The notes below the pieces were generated by a model. The model saw only the letters and a list, made by a program, of their open reading frames with translations, did no database searches and was not told where the DNA came from. Shown here one piece after another: positions 1-11,553 of a DNA stretch of 64,000 bases. How positions within the stretch are numbered: the stretch's first letter is position 1; every line of letters begins with the position of its first letter. The DNA is taken from the NCBI GenBank assembly GCA_943737045.1, contig CALSFV010000014.1, forward strand, positions 806,001-870,000. Reading direction: 5' to 3'. The translations under genes and the position numbers were made by a program. The DNA is from Parapristionchus giblindavisi (Eukaryota; Nematoda; Chromadorea; Rhabditida; Diplogasteridae).

Positions 1-60
1 ATGATTGATCGAATGATTTTATTGATTGATTGAATCATTTTATTGATTGGTCATTTTCAG

Positions 61-3000
61 AAGAACCATCGCCCTGTCGAAAACGTTCGTCTGCATCAAC
101 GGACTGAACGACTGCAAAGTTCATTACAGTATGATTATTGATTTTTTCTCTTTATCGTCAACTGAGTTAAAAAATTGATGAATTACGTTTGAAATGTGAT
201 GTGAACATCTCTTGCCTTTTTGCAATCCTTTGCATCGATTGATATTATCGATTGATATTATCGATTGAAATTTGTCGATAATCAGGTCAGCACCAAATAT
301 GTCGAGCGTGCCGCTACGACTCTTGTCTGCGAGCGGGCATGGACAAAGCAGGTGAGTCCAACAATGATCTTTGATCTTTGATCTTCTGATCTAAAGTCAC
401 GGTCATGCCCAAAAAGTTGAACTCGACTAACTTGTCTTCGCAATTATGTGCGCTATCCACCACAATGCAATACAATACAGTAATATTGAGTCAAGAGAAT
501 CATTCAATGACTGATTGGTCTGGGCGTTCTGACAATCATGATAATGACAATGACAATGATAATGATAATGATAATGACAATGATAATGACAGACAGGCCT
601 CTTCTATCTTCTACCTTACCAACCACACCAAAATTCTAATCACCACTTAGGTGTTCAACCGAGGAGGTCGATGGGCGCGCAGAAGCGGGCCTTCTGCACT
701 AAAAGTGGTCTCAAGCGGAATAAGAGGTACCGTAGTTACGGTAATCGAGGAATCGTGGACTGACTTTATTCTTCCAGGTTTTCGGTCTTGGCAACGCCAG
801 CTGACGAAGAGGAAGCATCCATTGCGGCTGTCATTTTGGTCAGTATGACACTCAACTCTCCGCATTGGCCATGTGGTCATGTCGGAGAATTTCGAATTTT
901 ACTGCCAAACGAAATATCGAAATATGTACACAGCTGTCATAGCACTATCAATTAGGCGACCAGTTTTCCCACTCCTGGCATTGATCTACCTTAACATGTG
1001 TTCTCTTTCAGAGCACCCCCACATCCGTCGCGTCGTCCTCCTATTCGCCGGCATCCGTGCCGCCGGCAAATAGTCCGCCGGAGGAAGAAGCACCGCCTGC
1101 GGTACTACGGTAGGAGGCGCACACCATAATTCAATATCTCATGAAAGAGCTTACATTAGACCTCAGCCGGTCAAGTTCGAGGCCTGCCAGACGTCGCCCC
1201 TCGCGCCCGGATCCTACGATTTTCTGTCTCCACTGCGACCACCGCTGACCCCACCATCCGAAAATGTGAGTTGTGATCTTTGATCTTTGATCTCTGATCT
1301 TTGATCTTTTCACCTCAGCAGAATATTCACGGCCTTACCTTAAACTATACCTGTGGTCATCTTTGCTCTTTTTAACGAGTTGAAATGTGTGAGGCCAGAT
1401 GCTATGACAAATGGTACTTTATGCCTCAGATGTCTAATTAAATCAGTTCCATAAGTCATAAAACATCTTCACCAAATGAAGACGATAATGCTCTCACATT
1501 TGGTCTTTGATCTTTGATCTTTTCACCTCTGCAGAATATTCACGACCTTATCTAAGCTGAACCATATCTGTGCTCATGTGATTGTCTGCGCTTGCAATAC
1601 CAGCTGATAAGTTGACATGCCAAAGTATTTCTTGCGTCATGCGAATCGGAAACGACGATTGACAAACGTCGCTCTCGAAAACGCACACCGCGCACCAAAT
1701 GGCACACCACATAGGCACTCGAGTTGCTCGTGCGAGAGGAGAAGAAGCTGGGCGAGCGACGGCGAATCGTATTCTGCGAGCGACCCGTCGGGCAGATGCT
1801 GGGCGTGAACAAGAAATGCGTAATGATTACTGTAGGATTACTGTAGGATTACTATAGGATTACTATAGGGTCACTGTAGGATTACTGTAGGACTACTGTA
1901 TGATTACTGTAGGATTACGGTAGTCACACCATAATATCAATCGAGAACTGACTCTATTGCAGCCGTTCACGCGAGAGGACATCAAGCCACTTTCCTTTAG
2001 GGCGTTCAGAAAACAGGTATCGATTAATATAAATATGTGATAATACTTAAAGGGAGCGTAACGTCACTTACACTTGTTAGTGGTCTCTTCGACGCACAAT
2101 GCTCTATCGTTGTTAGAGAACAGAAAAATAATGTGCGCAATGAAGAGACCATTGAGTGAGGTAACGCTCCCTTTAATTTTTTGGGTGATGAATACTACAT
2201 ATTAGGAGACGTACGTTAAATGGGTGAATTGTTACTTTACTATGCCTAATGTAAAAGCATACGAATAGCAGTGAATTTCGAAAAAAATATGTTAAAATGA
2301 CACCCCAAGCTAATTTAAATCTCGCTCTGGCGATTCTCTCTCGTGCTACCAGAGTCGAGAGTTTCAAATATGCTCGGGGTGTGCATTAGCGTTACGAAGA
2401 AGAACTGCTATTGATTTGTGACGGTTCAGGGACCTTGCTTAATTGACGCTTCACTTTATTACGTCATTTTGCCGACGAGAGAATACGCATGAAATTGCTG
2501 ATAAGAGATGCGGTTCAGTGAGATGCGAAGATGGAGAGATAGAGGTGCCAGAGATAACTGTAGGAAACCAGCTTGCCCCTACAGTTTAGTCCGAAACACC
2601 CAAATCAATCGATAAGAGGAAATATCGCTAGCTCGAAGATACCGTAGTCGGTTGATGGCGAGACTAGTCCCTAAATTATTGATCGAAATTGCAGATTCGC
2701 ACGCACATTCTCTTCATTTACGAGTGGCTACAGGCGTGGCCAGATTACGCCACCCTCGACAACGCCGATAGAGTGAGACTTGATCTTTGATCTTTGATCT
2801 TTGATCTCTGATCTCTAATCTTCGATTTCTGATCTTTAATCTTTGATCTCTGATGTTTAATCTTTGATCTTTGATCTTTGAGGTGTCACTCCTTCGCTCC
2901 TGCGTTCTCCTTCACACGATTCTCGACCCGATCTACATCACACTTCAAGTAGGAAAGTATAACTCAATAAAAAGCATTTCTCTGTGCGCAGACTTCGACA

Positions 3001-5110
3001 GTCGAAACTTTTTGAAATACGTTTCAACGATTACATTTATGCTGAATATTCGATGCAAGAACAATCATCCACTCTGGCACCAAAATTCTAAAAATAAATC
3101 AAAAAGTAATAGATATGTATTGTAAAGTGATTAGTTTTTTTATGAGTCAAAAAATACAAAAAAAAAACAATTGAATAGTTTATAAAAAAAAACTGTCTGA
3201 TGTACATAAGTTTGCACAAAAACTGCATGATCAAGGGCTTACCTTCATGTTTAAAAATCGAATGCATGGCATAATCTCTCACGCAACGCATCCTAGAATT
3301 ACCGTATCATCGAACTACCGTATCCTAGAATTACAGTAATCCCATTCCCAGATTGGTCTGCCGGACCGATTCGTCATGCAGAACGGCGGCTACATCTCGT
3401 GCATCGAGGGCTGCAACGAGGGCTGGGAAGAAGAGTCCGAGATTTCCGAGCGCACCAAGCGATCGTGAGCGATATATTTGAATTTTTGAATTTCCCGCCC
3501 GATTTCTTGCCCATAACACTGGACTCGAGAATGTAGTTTGATAGTGGCGGGTGATTTAAAAATTTGAAAATTACAGTATCTACGAGCCGTTGTTGAAGAA
3601 GATCATGGCGGAGATCGTGCCGCCGATGCTCGCGCTCCAGATGACCTTTGAGGAGTTCGTCGCGCTCAAGGCGCTCGTTAGCTTCCAGGGAGGTGCGTTG
3701 ACTCCGCCCATTTTCATAATAATCTACGGCATTTGCTAACATTGTTAAAGTGAATTGCATTAGTTCTGATAGTACAGAGACAGGAAGTACCAGAGCGAAT
3801 ATATTCAATTTAAAACGGGTTATAAACTGAATAAACTGGTGTAATGCAATTTATGATCTGTGATTTGATAAAATTGCTTTATCGATAGAAAAACTGAAAT
3901 AGACTCCGCCTATTTTCACCACAAACTCCGCCCCTTTTCAGCAATTCCGAACGTTTCCGAACGCGGCAAGGCAGCGATGCGACGGCAATTGAACGCAGTG
4001 ACCACCACTCTCCATGCTCACCTAGTCGAGAACAACATGGACCCAGCAGAGCGACTCGGCGGCCTGATCCTACTGCTATCGGGAATTTTCGTAAGCCACG
4101 CCCCTTTCACATAGAGAAAAAAGTGTAATCCAGATCACATAGGACCTGTGTAGTGTTATATGTAACACTTTTTGGGTGTTAAAATGACTCAAAAAGAGTT
4201 TTAACAAACATAAAAATACAACACTTCACAGGTCTTGTGTGCTGTGGGTTACGGGGGGGGGGTGGACATTTCGGCAACGCCCATTTTGGCAACGAGTTAT
4301 AAATCGGTTGGGAGATGGTGTATGGAAACAAAAATAGTAACATTGTTATCAGTGTTGGTGTACGGTATTGGGCTACCGTAATCGTCGGGAATCGCGAACT
4401 GATTTTTTTTAGTCGACCCATGACCGGGGGTTCATGGTTGAAAATGACCAAAATTCGAAAAATTTATGATGACCCGAGGTCAAATACTAGTTGCCATTAT
4501 ATCGATAGTGAGCCAACTTTTATCTTTCTGGATACCGTAACCCGAACTACTGTGATCTAGCTACCGTAACCTGCAATATTAAACACTTCAAATCCCGGTT
4601 TGATTACGGTAGTTCGGGTTACGGTATCCAGAAAGATAAAAGTTGGCTCACTATTGATATAATGGCAACTAGTATTTGACCTCGGGTCATCATAAATTTT
4701 TCGACTTTTGTCATTTTCAACCATGAACCCCGGGTCATGGGTCGACTGAAAAATCAGTTCGCGATTCCCGACGGTTACGGTAGCCCAATACCGTACACCA
4801 ACACTGATAACAATGTTACTATTTTTGTTTCCATACACCATCTCCCAACCGATTTATAACTCGTTGCCGAAATGGGCGTTGCCGAAATGTCCACCCCCCT
4901 GGGTTACACCTCTTTTCTCTGTGTGTTTCGTATGAGACTCCTCCCATTTTCACAATTCCAACATGAAACTCTCACAATTTACAGTCGACCGGTCTGGAGT
5001 TCGTGGAATCGCATCGTCAGATCGAATTCTTCGACTTGTGGCAGCTCGATTCGTTGCTCCTTCAGCTGCTGAATCTCGACGCGATCATAGCGGCTACCAA
5101 GGGATTTTAG
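61..5110 (+). CDS. Nuclear hormone receptor, 5' end outside window
   Basis: A ligand-type zinc-finger transcription factor acting in the nucleus. Exons: 61-128, 286-351, 651-726, 778-838, 1012-1109, 1160-1265, 1715-1819, 1963-2016, 2695-2772, 2883-2948, 3352-3464, 3577-3692, 3942-4090, 4985-5110 (TAG). All junction phases agree and give about 426 codons. The first two exons encode the second half of the DNA-binding domain (RTIALSKTFVC, then CRACRYDSCLRAGMDKA, the classic second zinc finger and D-box region). A basic, then Ser/Pro-rich hinge follows (exons 3-6). The LBD starts near exon 7 and contains EWLQAWPDYATLDNADRVSL, the signature helix 3-5 region, and FEEFVALKALVSFQG, typical of nematode HNF4-related supplementary receptors. 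The P-box finger lies upstream of base 1. The exon 7 acceptor (1711-1714) is the least certain. No stop or frameshift was found. The exact orthologue is not recognised. Confidence 0.88.
361..397. repeat. Short TTTGATC repeat in receptor intron 2
   Basis: A short run of the GATCTTT heptamer just behind the exon 286-351 donor. The same word recurs in receptor introns at about 1268-1310 and 1501-1530, and in large clusters next to every copy of LBD exon 10. Confidence 0.7.
540..592. repeat. Microsatellite (AATGAY)n in receptor intron 2
   Basis: An imperfect six-base repeat, alternating GATAAT and GACAAT, of about nine units, 58 bases before the exon that starts at 651. It makes a spurious Asp-Asn ORF. 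Confidence 0.85.
1823..1925. repeat. Tandem GGATTACTGTA repeat in receptor intron 7
   Basis: About eight imperfect 11-13 base units of the type GGATTACTGTA, ending in the TACGGTAG variant. It directly follows the donor of exon 1715-1819. The same TACTGTA/TACGGTA word is spread through most introns of the window. Confidence 0.75.
2047..2176. mobile_element. TTAA-flanked MITE, family 1 copy 1
   Basis: A 122-bp inverted-repeat element (2051-2172) bounded by TTAA on both sides. Its termini read AGGGAGCGTAACGTC and the complement, and the interior is a weaker hairpin around CTCTNGTTGTTAGAGAACAG. Related copies lie at 40058-40170, 40597-40709, 56854-56966 and, cut short, 38066-38163. TTAA duplication is the mark of piggyBac-type transposition, which is an inference because no transposase is seen. 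It sits in receptor intron 8. Confidence 0.8.
2300..2390. mobile_element. Short hairpin MITE in receptor intron 8
   Basis: Inverted-repeat ends related to CACCCCAAGCTAATTTAAA and its complement enclose GAGAGAATCG-like stem sequence. Similar sequence with the words GAAACTCTC and GAGAGTTTCAAA occurs at 40722-40835, 47165-47280 and 58125-58215. Boundaries are approximate. Confidence 0.5.
2781..2882. repeat. TTTGATC heptad array before LBD exon 10 (cassette A)
   Basis: Nearly the whole intron between LBD exons 9 and 10 is built from GATCTTT units with variants (GATCTCT, GATTTCT). The final unit supplies the acceptor (TTTGAG, exon starts 2883). The same intron in every other copy is also filled this way but with different length. 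The units contain CTTTGAT, the TCF/LEF core. Confidence 0.85.
4113..4927. mobile_element. TIR element with ends like CACAGAGAAAA, in receptor intron 13
   Basis: Left end around 4113 (ACATAGAGAAAAAAGTGTAA) matches in inverted form the right end at about 4908-4927 (TTACACCTCTTTTCTCTGTG). Without the nested foldback at 4253-4899 it would be about 165 bp. Elements with the same CACAGAGA-type ends occur at about 15793-15957 and 49613-49735. Confidence 0.6.
4253..4899. mobile_element. 647-bp foldback element with 8-bp target duplication
   Basis: Two almost identical arms of about 320 bp in inverted orientation, with ends GGGGGGTGGACATTTCGGC and complement. The 8-bp direct repeat TGGGTTAC flanks it at 4245-4252 and 4900-4907, a perfect target-site duplication of hAT size. 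It has no coding capacity and almost no loop, so the transcript of this intron could fold into a long perfect hairpin. Nested inside the 4113-4927 element. Confidence 0.88.
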
Positions 5111-5661
5111 ACGATAGCTACGCCCATTTTTCGACGATAATCACTTATTCGTGTGTTTTCCGAGTTTGACTACCGTACTCCCTGTTCCTTTCGAATGCAT
5201 AAATTATTGATTGAACGAGATTATTGATTGATTCAAGCGATACAGCATATAGCGATACAGCCTATGTGTGGTAATAGTTACCCCGTTGTTCAAGGCACAC
5301 GAAGTCTTACGGGAGATAACTGCTAGGTCAGTTATGATTATTACTATCTCTGATCCATGAGGGACGAAGTACAATCGGTTTTGAGAGTTCTCGTTGCAAC
5401 TTTTGTTGTAGAAATATTGATCTTTAAATGCAAAAAAACATTAGAAAAAATAAGAAATTAGAAGAAAAAACATTTCTAATAGGTTGATATTTGTATTATG
5501 CGGGTACGTAATGAACAATTTGGACAACCTTCAGTCCACAAGAAAATCAATCGATAAGAGGAATAGCTACAGTAGCCGTAGAATATCGATAGCTCAAAAG
5601 ATACCGCAATCGATTGATGGCATGACTACCGTAATCCCTAAATTATTGATCGCAATTCCAG
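5111..5661. other. Intergenic stretch between cassettes A and B
   Basis: It holds the receptor 3' flank, the conserved hairpin repeat (5280-5345) and the 150-bp block that precedes LBD exon 9 in the other cassettes. No gene is seen. No obvious AATAAA within the first 90 bases after the stop. Confidence 0.6.
5270..5350 (+). repeat. Dispersed hairpin repeat, copy 1
   Basis: Core reads CCGTTGTTCAAGGCACAC, then an A/G-rich link, then the hairpin ATAACTGCTAGGTCAGTTAT (5316-5335). Other copies: 7600-7653, 11193-11245, 15332-15385, 17251-17320 (-), 33620-33680 (+), partly 26990-27055 (-) and 44722-44780 (-). Confidence 0.8.
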
Positions 5662-7428
5662 ATTCGTACGCACATTCTCTTCATCTACGAGTGGCTGCAG
5701 GCGTGGCCGGATTACACCACCCTCGACAACGCCGATAGAGTGAGACGTGATCTTTGATCTTTGACCTCTGATCTCTAATCTTTGATTTCTGATCTTTGAT
5801 CTTTAACCTCTGATCTTTCATCTTTCATCTTAAATTTATGATCTTTCACCTCTGATCTTTGATCTTTGAGGTGTCACTCCTTCGCTCCTGCGTTCTCCTT
5901 CACACGATTCTCGACCCTACATCACACTTCAAGTAGGAAATTATAAATCAATAAATAGAAAAAATAATTCTTTTGTAAGATTCGTTCCATGAATCCTAGT
6001 ATTCCTTTTTCATAACTTTGTAAAAGTATTTTTCTCTTTTTATTTTTACAATCAAAAATTTTTGGAATATGTTTCAACGATTTCATTTGTGATGAATACT
6101 CTTGAAATAACAATGCTTGTAATTTCTTTGTACGATAGCGTCCACAATGACATTTCCTTGTTTTACTATCTATTGTTTTATTGTTTTATTTTTATGACTC
6201 TCTTATAAATACTAAATCAGCGCGGCAAAGGACAGACGGGTTAGTTGTGAGAAAGTGTAGTGATAATCGAGAGGATGGAGTGCAGGAGCTACCGTATACT
6301 TAAATTACCGTATCATCGAACTACCGTATCCTAGAATTACAGTAATCACATTCCCAGTCTGCCGGACCGATTCGTCATGCAGAACGGCGGCTATATCTCG
6401 TGCATCGAGGGCTGCAACGAGGGATGGGAGGAGGAGTCCGAGATTTCCGAGCGCACCAAGCGATCGTGAGAGATAAATTTGAATTTTCGAATTTCCCGCC
6501 CGATTTTTCGCACAGAACACTGGTCCTGTGCAAAAATCGACAGTTTTGAGAATTTGTGAAAACAATTCATGAAATTTATTTTTAGTTAAAATTTCTACAC
6601 GGACTCGAGAATAAAGTTTAATAGTGGCGGGAGATTTAAAAATTTGAAAATTACAGTATCTACGAGCCGCTGTTGAAGAAGATCATGGCGGAGATCGTGC
6701 CGCCGATGCTGGCGCTCCAGATGACCTTTGAGGAGTTCGTCGCGCTCAAGGCCCTCGTTAGCTTCCAGGGAGGTACGTTGACTCCGCCCATTTACATAAT
6801 AATCTACGTCATTTTTTATGATTATTAAAGTGAACCGCGTTTGTTCTGACAACGATCGTACAGAGACCGGAAGTACAGAGCGAAAAAAGTCAAATGAAAA
6901 TGATTATTAAACTGAATAAACTGGTGTAATGCAACTTATGATCTCTAATTTGTTAAAATTGCTTGATCGATTAAAAAACTGAAATAGACTACGCCCATTT
7001 TCACTACAAACTCCGCCCCTTTTCAGCAATTCCGAACGTTTCTGAGCGTGGCAAGGCCGCGATGCGACGGCAATTGAACGCGGTGACAACCACTCTCCAT
7101 GCTCACCTAGTCGAGAACAACATGGACCCAGCTGAGCGACTCGGCGGCCTGAACCTACTGCTATCGGGAATTTTCGTAAGACACACCCTTTTCGTATAAG
7201 TCACGCCCTTTTCGTATACGTTTTTCGTAAGCCACGCCCATTTTCGTTTGAGACTCCGCCCATTTTCGTATTTCCCCCAATGAAAAATCGCACAATTTGC
7301 AGTCGACCTTACTGGAATTCGTGGAATCGCATCGTCAGATCGAATTCTTCAACTTGTGGCAGCTCGATTCGTTGCTCCTTCAACTGCTGAACCTTGACGC
7401 GATTATAGCGGCCACCAAGGGATTCTAG
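5662..7428 (+). CDS. Nuclear receptor LBD cassette B (six exons, no DNA-binding domain)
   Basis: Exons 5662-5739, 5871-5932, 6358-6465, 6657-6772, 7027-7175, 7303-7428 (TAG) copy the last six exons of the receptor at 61-5110, intron phases included. Exon 10 has lost 4 bases and exon 11 has lost its first 5, a net loss of 9, so the frame recovers and only the middle (IYITLQIG replaced by TSHFN) differs. The rest is open, with substitutions such as D to N in EFFNLWQLDS. No DNA-binding exons or own start codon are seen, so it may be a pseudogene fragment or an alternative 3' cassette of the upstream receptor. Exon 9 begins in phase 0, like that of cassette A. Confidence 0.72.
5746..5870. repeat. 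TTTGATC heptad array in cassette B
   Basis: Fills the intron between exons 9 and 10 with GATCTTT units and variants such as GATCTTTCA. Longer than the copy in cassette A, as expected of an unstable tandem array. Confidence 0.85.
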
Positions 7429-7599
7429 ACGATAGCTCCGCCCATTTTTCGACGATAATCACTCATTCGTGTGTTTTCCGAGTTTGACTACCGTATTCCC
7501 TGTTCCTTTCGAATGCATAAATTATTGATTGAACGAGACTATTGATTGATTCAAGCGATACAGCATATAGCGATACAGCCTATGTGTGGTAATAGTTAT

Positions 7600-7660
7600 C
7601 CCTTTATGCAAGGCACACGAAGTCCTACGGGAGATAACTGCTAGGCCAGTTATGATAATT
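7600..7660 (+). repeat. Dispersed hairpin repeat, copy 2
   Basis: Hairpin ATAACTGCTAGGCCAGTTAT at 7634-7653 preceded by GCAAGGCACACGAAGTCCTA. It lies about 200 bp behind the cassette B stop, the same place as copy 1 behind cassette A. Confidence 0.8.
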
Positions 7661-7743
7661 ACTATCACTGATCCATGAGGGACGAAGTACAATTTTTTGA
7701 TCTTTGATCTTCGATTTTTGATCTTTGATCTTTGATCTGTGAG

Positions 7744-7808
7744 TTGTCACTCCTTCGCTCTTGCGTTCTCCTTCACACGATTCTCGACCCGATCTACATC
7801 ACACTAAA
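7744..7808 (+). pseudogene. Solo LBD exon 10 remnant
   Basis: A lone copy of the exon for SLLRSCVLLHTILDPIYIT, preceded by a short TTTGATC array (7697-7743). The first codon is TTG instead of GTG and the 3' end is altered so that the usual CAA-GTAGG donor is gone. No neighbouring LBD exons in reach, so it is a fragment. Confidence 0.75.
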
Positions 7809-8256
7809 GTAAATAGGAAATTATAAATCAATAAATAGAAAAAAAATTTTTGTTAGATTCGTTCTATGAATACTAGCATTCCTTTTTCATAACTTTGTAA
7901 AAGTTTTTTTCTCTTTTTATTTGTACAATCAAAACTTTTTGGAATATGTTTCAACGATTTCATTTGTGCTGAATGCTCGATGAAATAACAATGCTTCTAA
8001 CGATTTTATGGAAAAAATCCTAAATTAAGAAAACTAATATGTTGTAATAGACATTGTATAAAAAAACTATTATTTTCTTTGTACGATTCTTTGCGTTTCT
8101 TTGGATTTCTTTGCGTCAATGACATTTCCTTGTTTTTACATTGTTCGCAAACATGAACACTCTCTTATAAATATTAAATCAGCGCTGCAAAGGACAGACG
8201 GGTTAGTTGTGGGAAAGTGTAGTGATAATCGAGAGGAAACCGAGTGCAGGAGCTAG

Positions 8257-11128
8257 AAATCCAAAGAAACGCAAAGAAATCCAAAGAAACGCAAAGAAAT
8301 CCAAAGAAACGCAAAGAAATCCAAAGAAATCCAAAGAAACGCAAAGAAATCCAAAGAAACGAAAAGAATTCCAAAGAAACGCAAAGAAATCCAAAGAAAC
8401 GCAAAGAAATCCAAAGAAACGCAAAGAAATCCAAAGAAACGAAAAGAAATCCAAAGAAACGCAAAGAAATCCAAAGAAACGCAAAGAAATCCAAAGAAAC
8501 GCAAAGAAATCCAAAGAAACGCAAAGAAATCCAAAGAAACGCAAAGAAATCCAAAGAAACGAAAAGAAATCCAAAGAAACGCAAAGAAATCCAAAGAAAC
8601 GCAAAGAAATCCAAAGAAACGAAAAGAAATCCAAAGAAACGCAAAGAAATCCAAAGAAACGCAAAGAAATCCAAAGAAACGCAAAGAAATCCAAAGAAAC
8701 GCAAAGAAATCCAAAGAAACGAAAAGAAATCCAAAGAAACGCAAAGAAATCCAAAGAAACGCAAAGAAATCCAAAGAAACGCAAAGAAATCCAAAGAAAC
8801 GCAAAGGAATCCAAAGAAACGCAAAGAAATCCAAAGAAACGCAAAGAAATCCAAAGAAACGCAAAGAAATCCAAAGAAACGCAAAGAAATCCAAAGAAAT
8901 CCAAAGGAATCCAAAGAAACGAAAAGAAATCCAAAGAAACGCAAAGAAATCCAAAGAAACGCAAAGAAATCCAAAGAAACGCAAAGAAATCCAAAGAAAC
9001 GAAAAGAAATCCAAAGAAACGCAAAGAAATCCAAAGAAACGCAAAGAAATCCAAAGAAACGAAAAGAAATCCAAAGAAACGCAAAGAAATCCAAAGAAAC
9101 GCAAAGAAATCCAAAGAAACGCAAAGAAATCCAAAGAAACGCAAAGAAATCCAAAGAAACGCAAAGAAATCCAAAGAAACGAAAAGAAATCCAAAGAAAC
9201 GCAAAGAAATCCAAAGAAACGCAAAGAAATCCAAAGAAATCCAAAGAAACGCAAAGAAATCCAAAGAAATCCAAAGAAACGCAAAGAAATCCAAAGAAAC
9301 GCAAAGGAATCCAAAGAAACGCAAAGAAATCCAAAGAAACGCAAAGAAATCCAAAGAAACGCAAAGGAATCCAAAGAAACGCAAAGGAATCCAAAGAAAC
9401 GAAAAGAAATCCAAAGAAACGCAAAGAAATCCAAAGAAACGCAAAGAAATCCAAAGAAATCCAAAGAAACGCAAAGAAATCCAAAGAAACGCAAAGGAAT
9501 CCAAAGAAACGCAAAGAAATCCAAAGAAACGCAAAGAAATCCAAAGAAACGCAAAGAAATCCAAAGAAACGAAAAGAAATCCAAAGAAACGCAAAGAAAT
9601 CCAAAGAAACGCAAAGAAATCCAAAGAAACGCAAAGAAATCCAAAGAAACGAAAAGAAATCCAAAGAAACGCAAAGAAATCCAAAGAAACGCAAAGAAAT
9701 CCAAAGAAACGAAAAGAAATCCAAAGAAACGCAAAGAAATCCAAAGAAACGCAAAGAAATCCAAAGAAACGAAAAGAAATCCAAAGAAACGCAAAGAAAT
9801 CCAAAGAAACGCAAAGAAATCCAAAGAAACGCAAAGGAATCCAAAGAAACGAAAAGAAATCCAAAGAAACGCAAAGAAATCCAAAGAAACGCAAAGAAAT
9901 CCAAAGAAATCCAAAGAAATCCAAAGAAATCCAAAGAAACGCAAAGAAATCCAAAGAAACGCAAAGAAATCCAAAGAAACGCAAAGAAATCCAAAGAAAC
10001 GCAAAGGAATCCAAAGAAACGAAAAGAAATCCAAAGAAACGCAAAGAAATCCAAAGAAACGCAAAGAAATCCAAAGAAACGCAAAGAAATCCAAAGAAAC
10101 GCAAAGAAATCCAAAGAAATCCAAAGAAACGCAAAGGAATCCAAAGAAACGAAAAGAAATCCAAAGAAACGCAAAGAAATCCAAAGAAACGCAAAGAAAT
10201 CCAAAGAAACGCAAAGAAATCCAAAGAAACGCAAAGAAATCCAAAGAAACGCAAAGGAATCCAAAGAAACGAAAAGAAATCCAAAGAAACGCAAAGAAAT
10301 CCAAAGAAACGCAAAGAAATCCAAAGAACGCAAAGAAATCCAAAGAAACGCAAAGAAATCCAAAGAAACGCAAAGAAATCCAAAGAAACGCAAAGAAATC
10401 CAAAGAAACGAAAAAATCCAAAGAAACGCAAAGAAATCCAAAGAAACGCAAAGAAATCCAAAGAAACGAAAAGAAATCCAAAGAAACGCAAAGAAAACCA
10501 AAGAAACGCAAAGAAATCCAAAGAAACGCAAAGAAATCCAAAGAAACGCAAAGAAATCCAAAGAAACGAAAAGAAATCCAAAGAAACGCAAAGAAATCCA
10601 AAGAAACGCAAAGAAATCCAAAGAAACGCAAAGAAATCCAAAGAAACGAAAAGAAATCCAAAGAAACGCAAAGAAATCCAAAGAAACGCAAAGAAATCCA
10701 AAGAAACGAAAAGAAATCCAAAGAAACGCAAAGAAATCCAAAGAAACGCAAAGAAATCCAAAGAAACGAAAAGAAATCCAAAGAAACGCAAAGAAATCCA
10801 AAGAAACGCAAAGAAATCCAAAGAAACGCAAAGAAATCCAAAGAAACGCAAAGAAATCCAAAGAAACGAAAAGAAATCCAAAGAAACGCAAAGAAATCCA
10901 AAGAAACGCAAAGAAATCCAAAGAAACGCAAAGAAATCCAAAGAAACGAAAAGAAATCCAAAGAAACGCAAAGAAATCCAAAGAAACGCAAAGAAATCCA
11001 AAGAAACGCAAAGAAATCCAAAGAAACGCAAAGAAATCCAAAGAAACGAAAAGAAATCCAAAGAAACGCAAAGAAATCCAAAGAAACGCAAAGAAATCCA
11101 AAGAAACGAAAAGAAATCCAAAGAAACG
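8257..11128. repeat. 2.9-kb satellite of a 20-bp unit
   Basis: About 143 tandem copies of GCAAAGAAATCCAAAGAAAC, itself two diverged 10-bp halves. Variants with GAAAAG or GCAAAGG recur roughly every three units (60 bp), a sign of higher-order structure from unequal exchange. Because 20 is not a multiple of 3 and the unit lacks stops, four frames stay open over about 970-1050 codons on both strands. These are not genes. The array sits inside a block that otherwise resembles the exon 10-11 intron of cassette B (6190-6290 matches 8160-8250). One unit in opposite orientation occurs at 8090-8115. Confidence 0.95.
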
Positions 11129-11184
11129 TTGATTCCAAAAAAATTGATTCAAGAGATACAGTATGATACACGAGGTATAGATAA

Positions 11185-11260
11185 AAGTTATCCCTTTATG
11201 CAAGGCACACGAAGTCCTACGGGAGATAACTAGTAGGCCAGTTATGATTATTACTATAAC
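11185..11260 (+). repeat. Dispersed hairpin repeat, copy 3
   Basis: Hairpin at 11226-11245 reads ATAACTAGTAGGCCAGTTAT, with loop changes but only one stem mismatch, preceded by the GGCACACGAAGTCCTA block. Directly follows the satellite. Confidence 0.75.
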
Positions 11261-11553
11261 TGATCCATGAGGGATGAAGAACAATCGGTTTTGAGTGTTC
11301 TCGTTGCAAGTTTTGTTGTTGAAATATTGATCCATAAAGAAAAATTAGAAAAAAAGAAGAAATTAGAAGAAAAAATATTTCTAGTAGGTTGATATCGTTA
11401 TTATGAGGGTACGTAATGAACAATTTGGACAACCTTCTGTCCACAAGAAAATCAATCGATAAGAGGAATAGCTACAGTAGTTCGTAGAATATCGCTAGCT
11501 CAAAATATACCGTAATCGATTGATATCGTAGTCCCTAAATTATTGATCGTAAG

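Noticed and set aside
4315..4841. Two ORFs with identical N-termini on opposite strands
   Set aside because: Same sequence read from the two arms of the 647-bp foldback; not genes.
8257..11128. CRISPR-like array
   Set aside because: Units are contiguous with no unique spacers; eukaryotic satellite.
8174..11335. Four or more giant ORFs of 960-1050 codons on both strands
   Set aside because: They are read-throughs of the 20-bp satellite, which has no stop in those frames; the proteins are pure repeats on both strands with no starts or family content.
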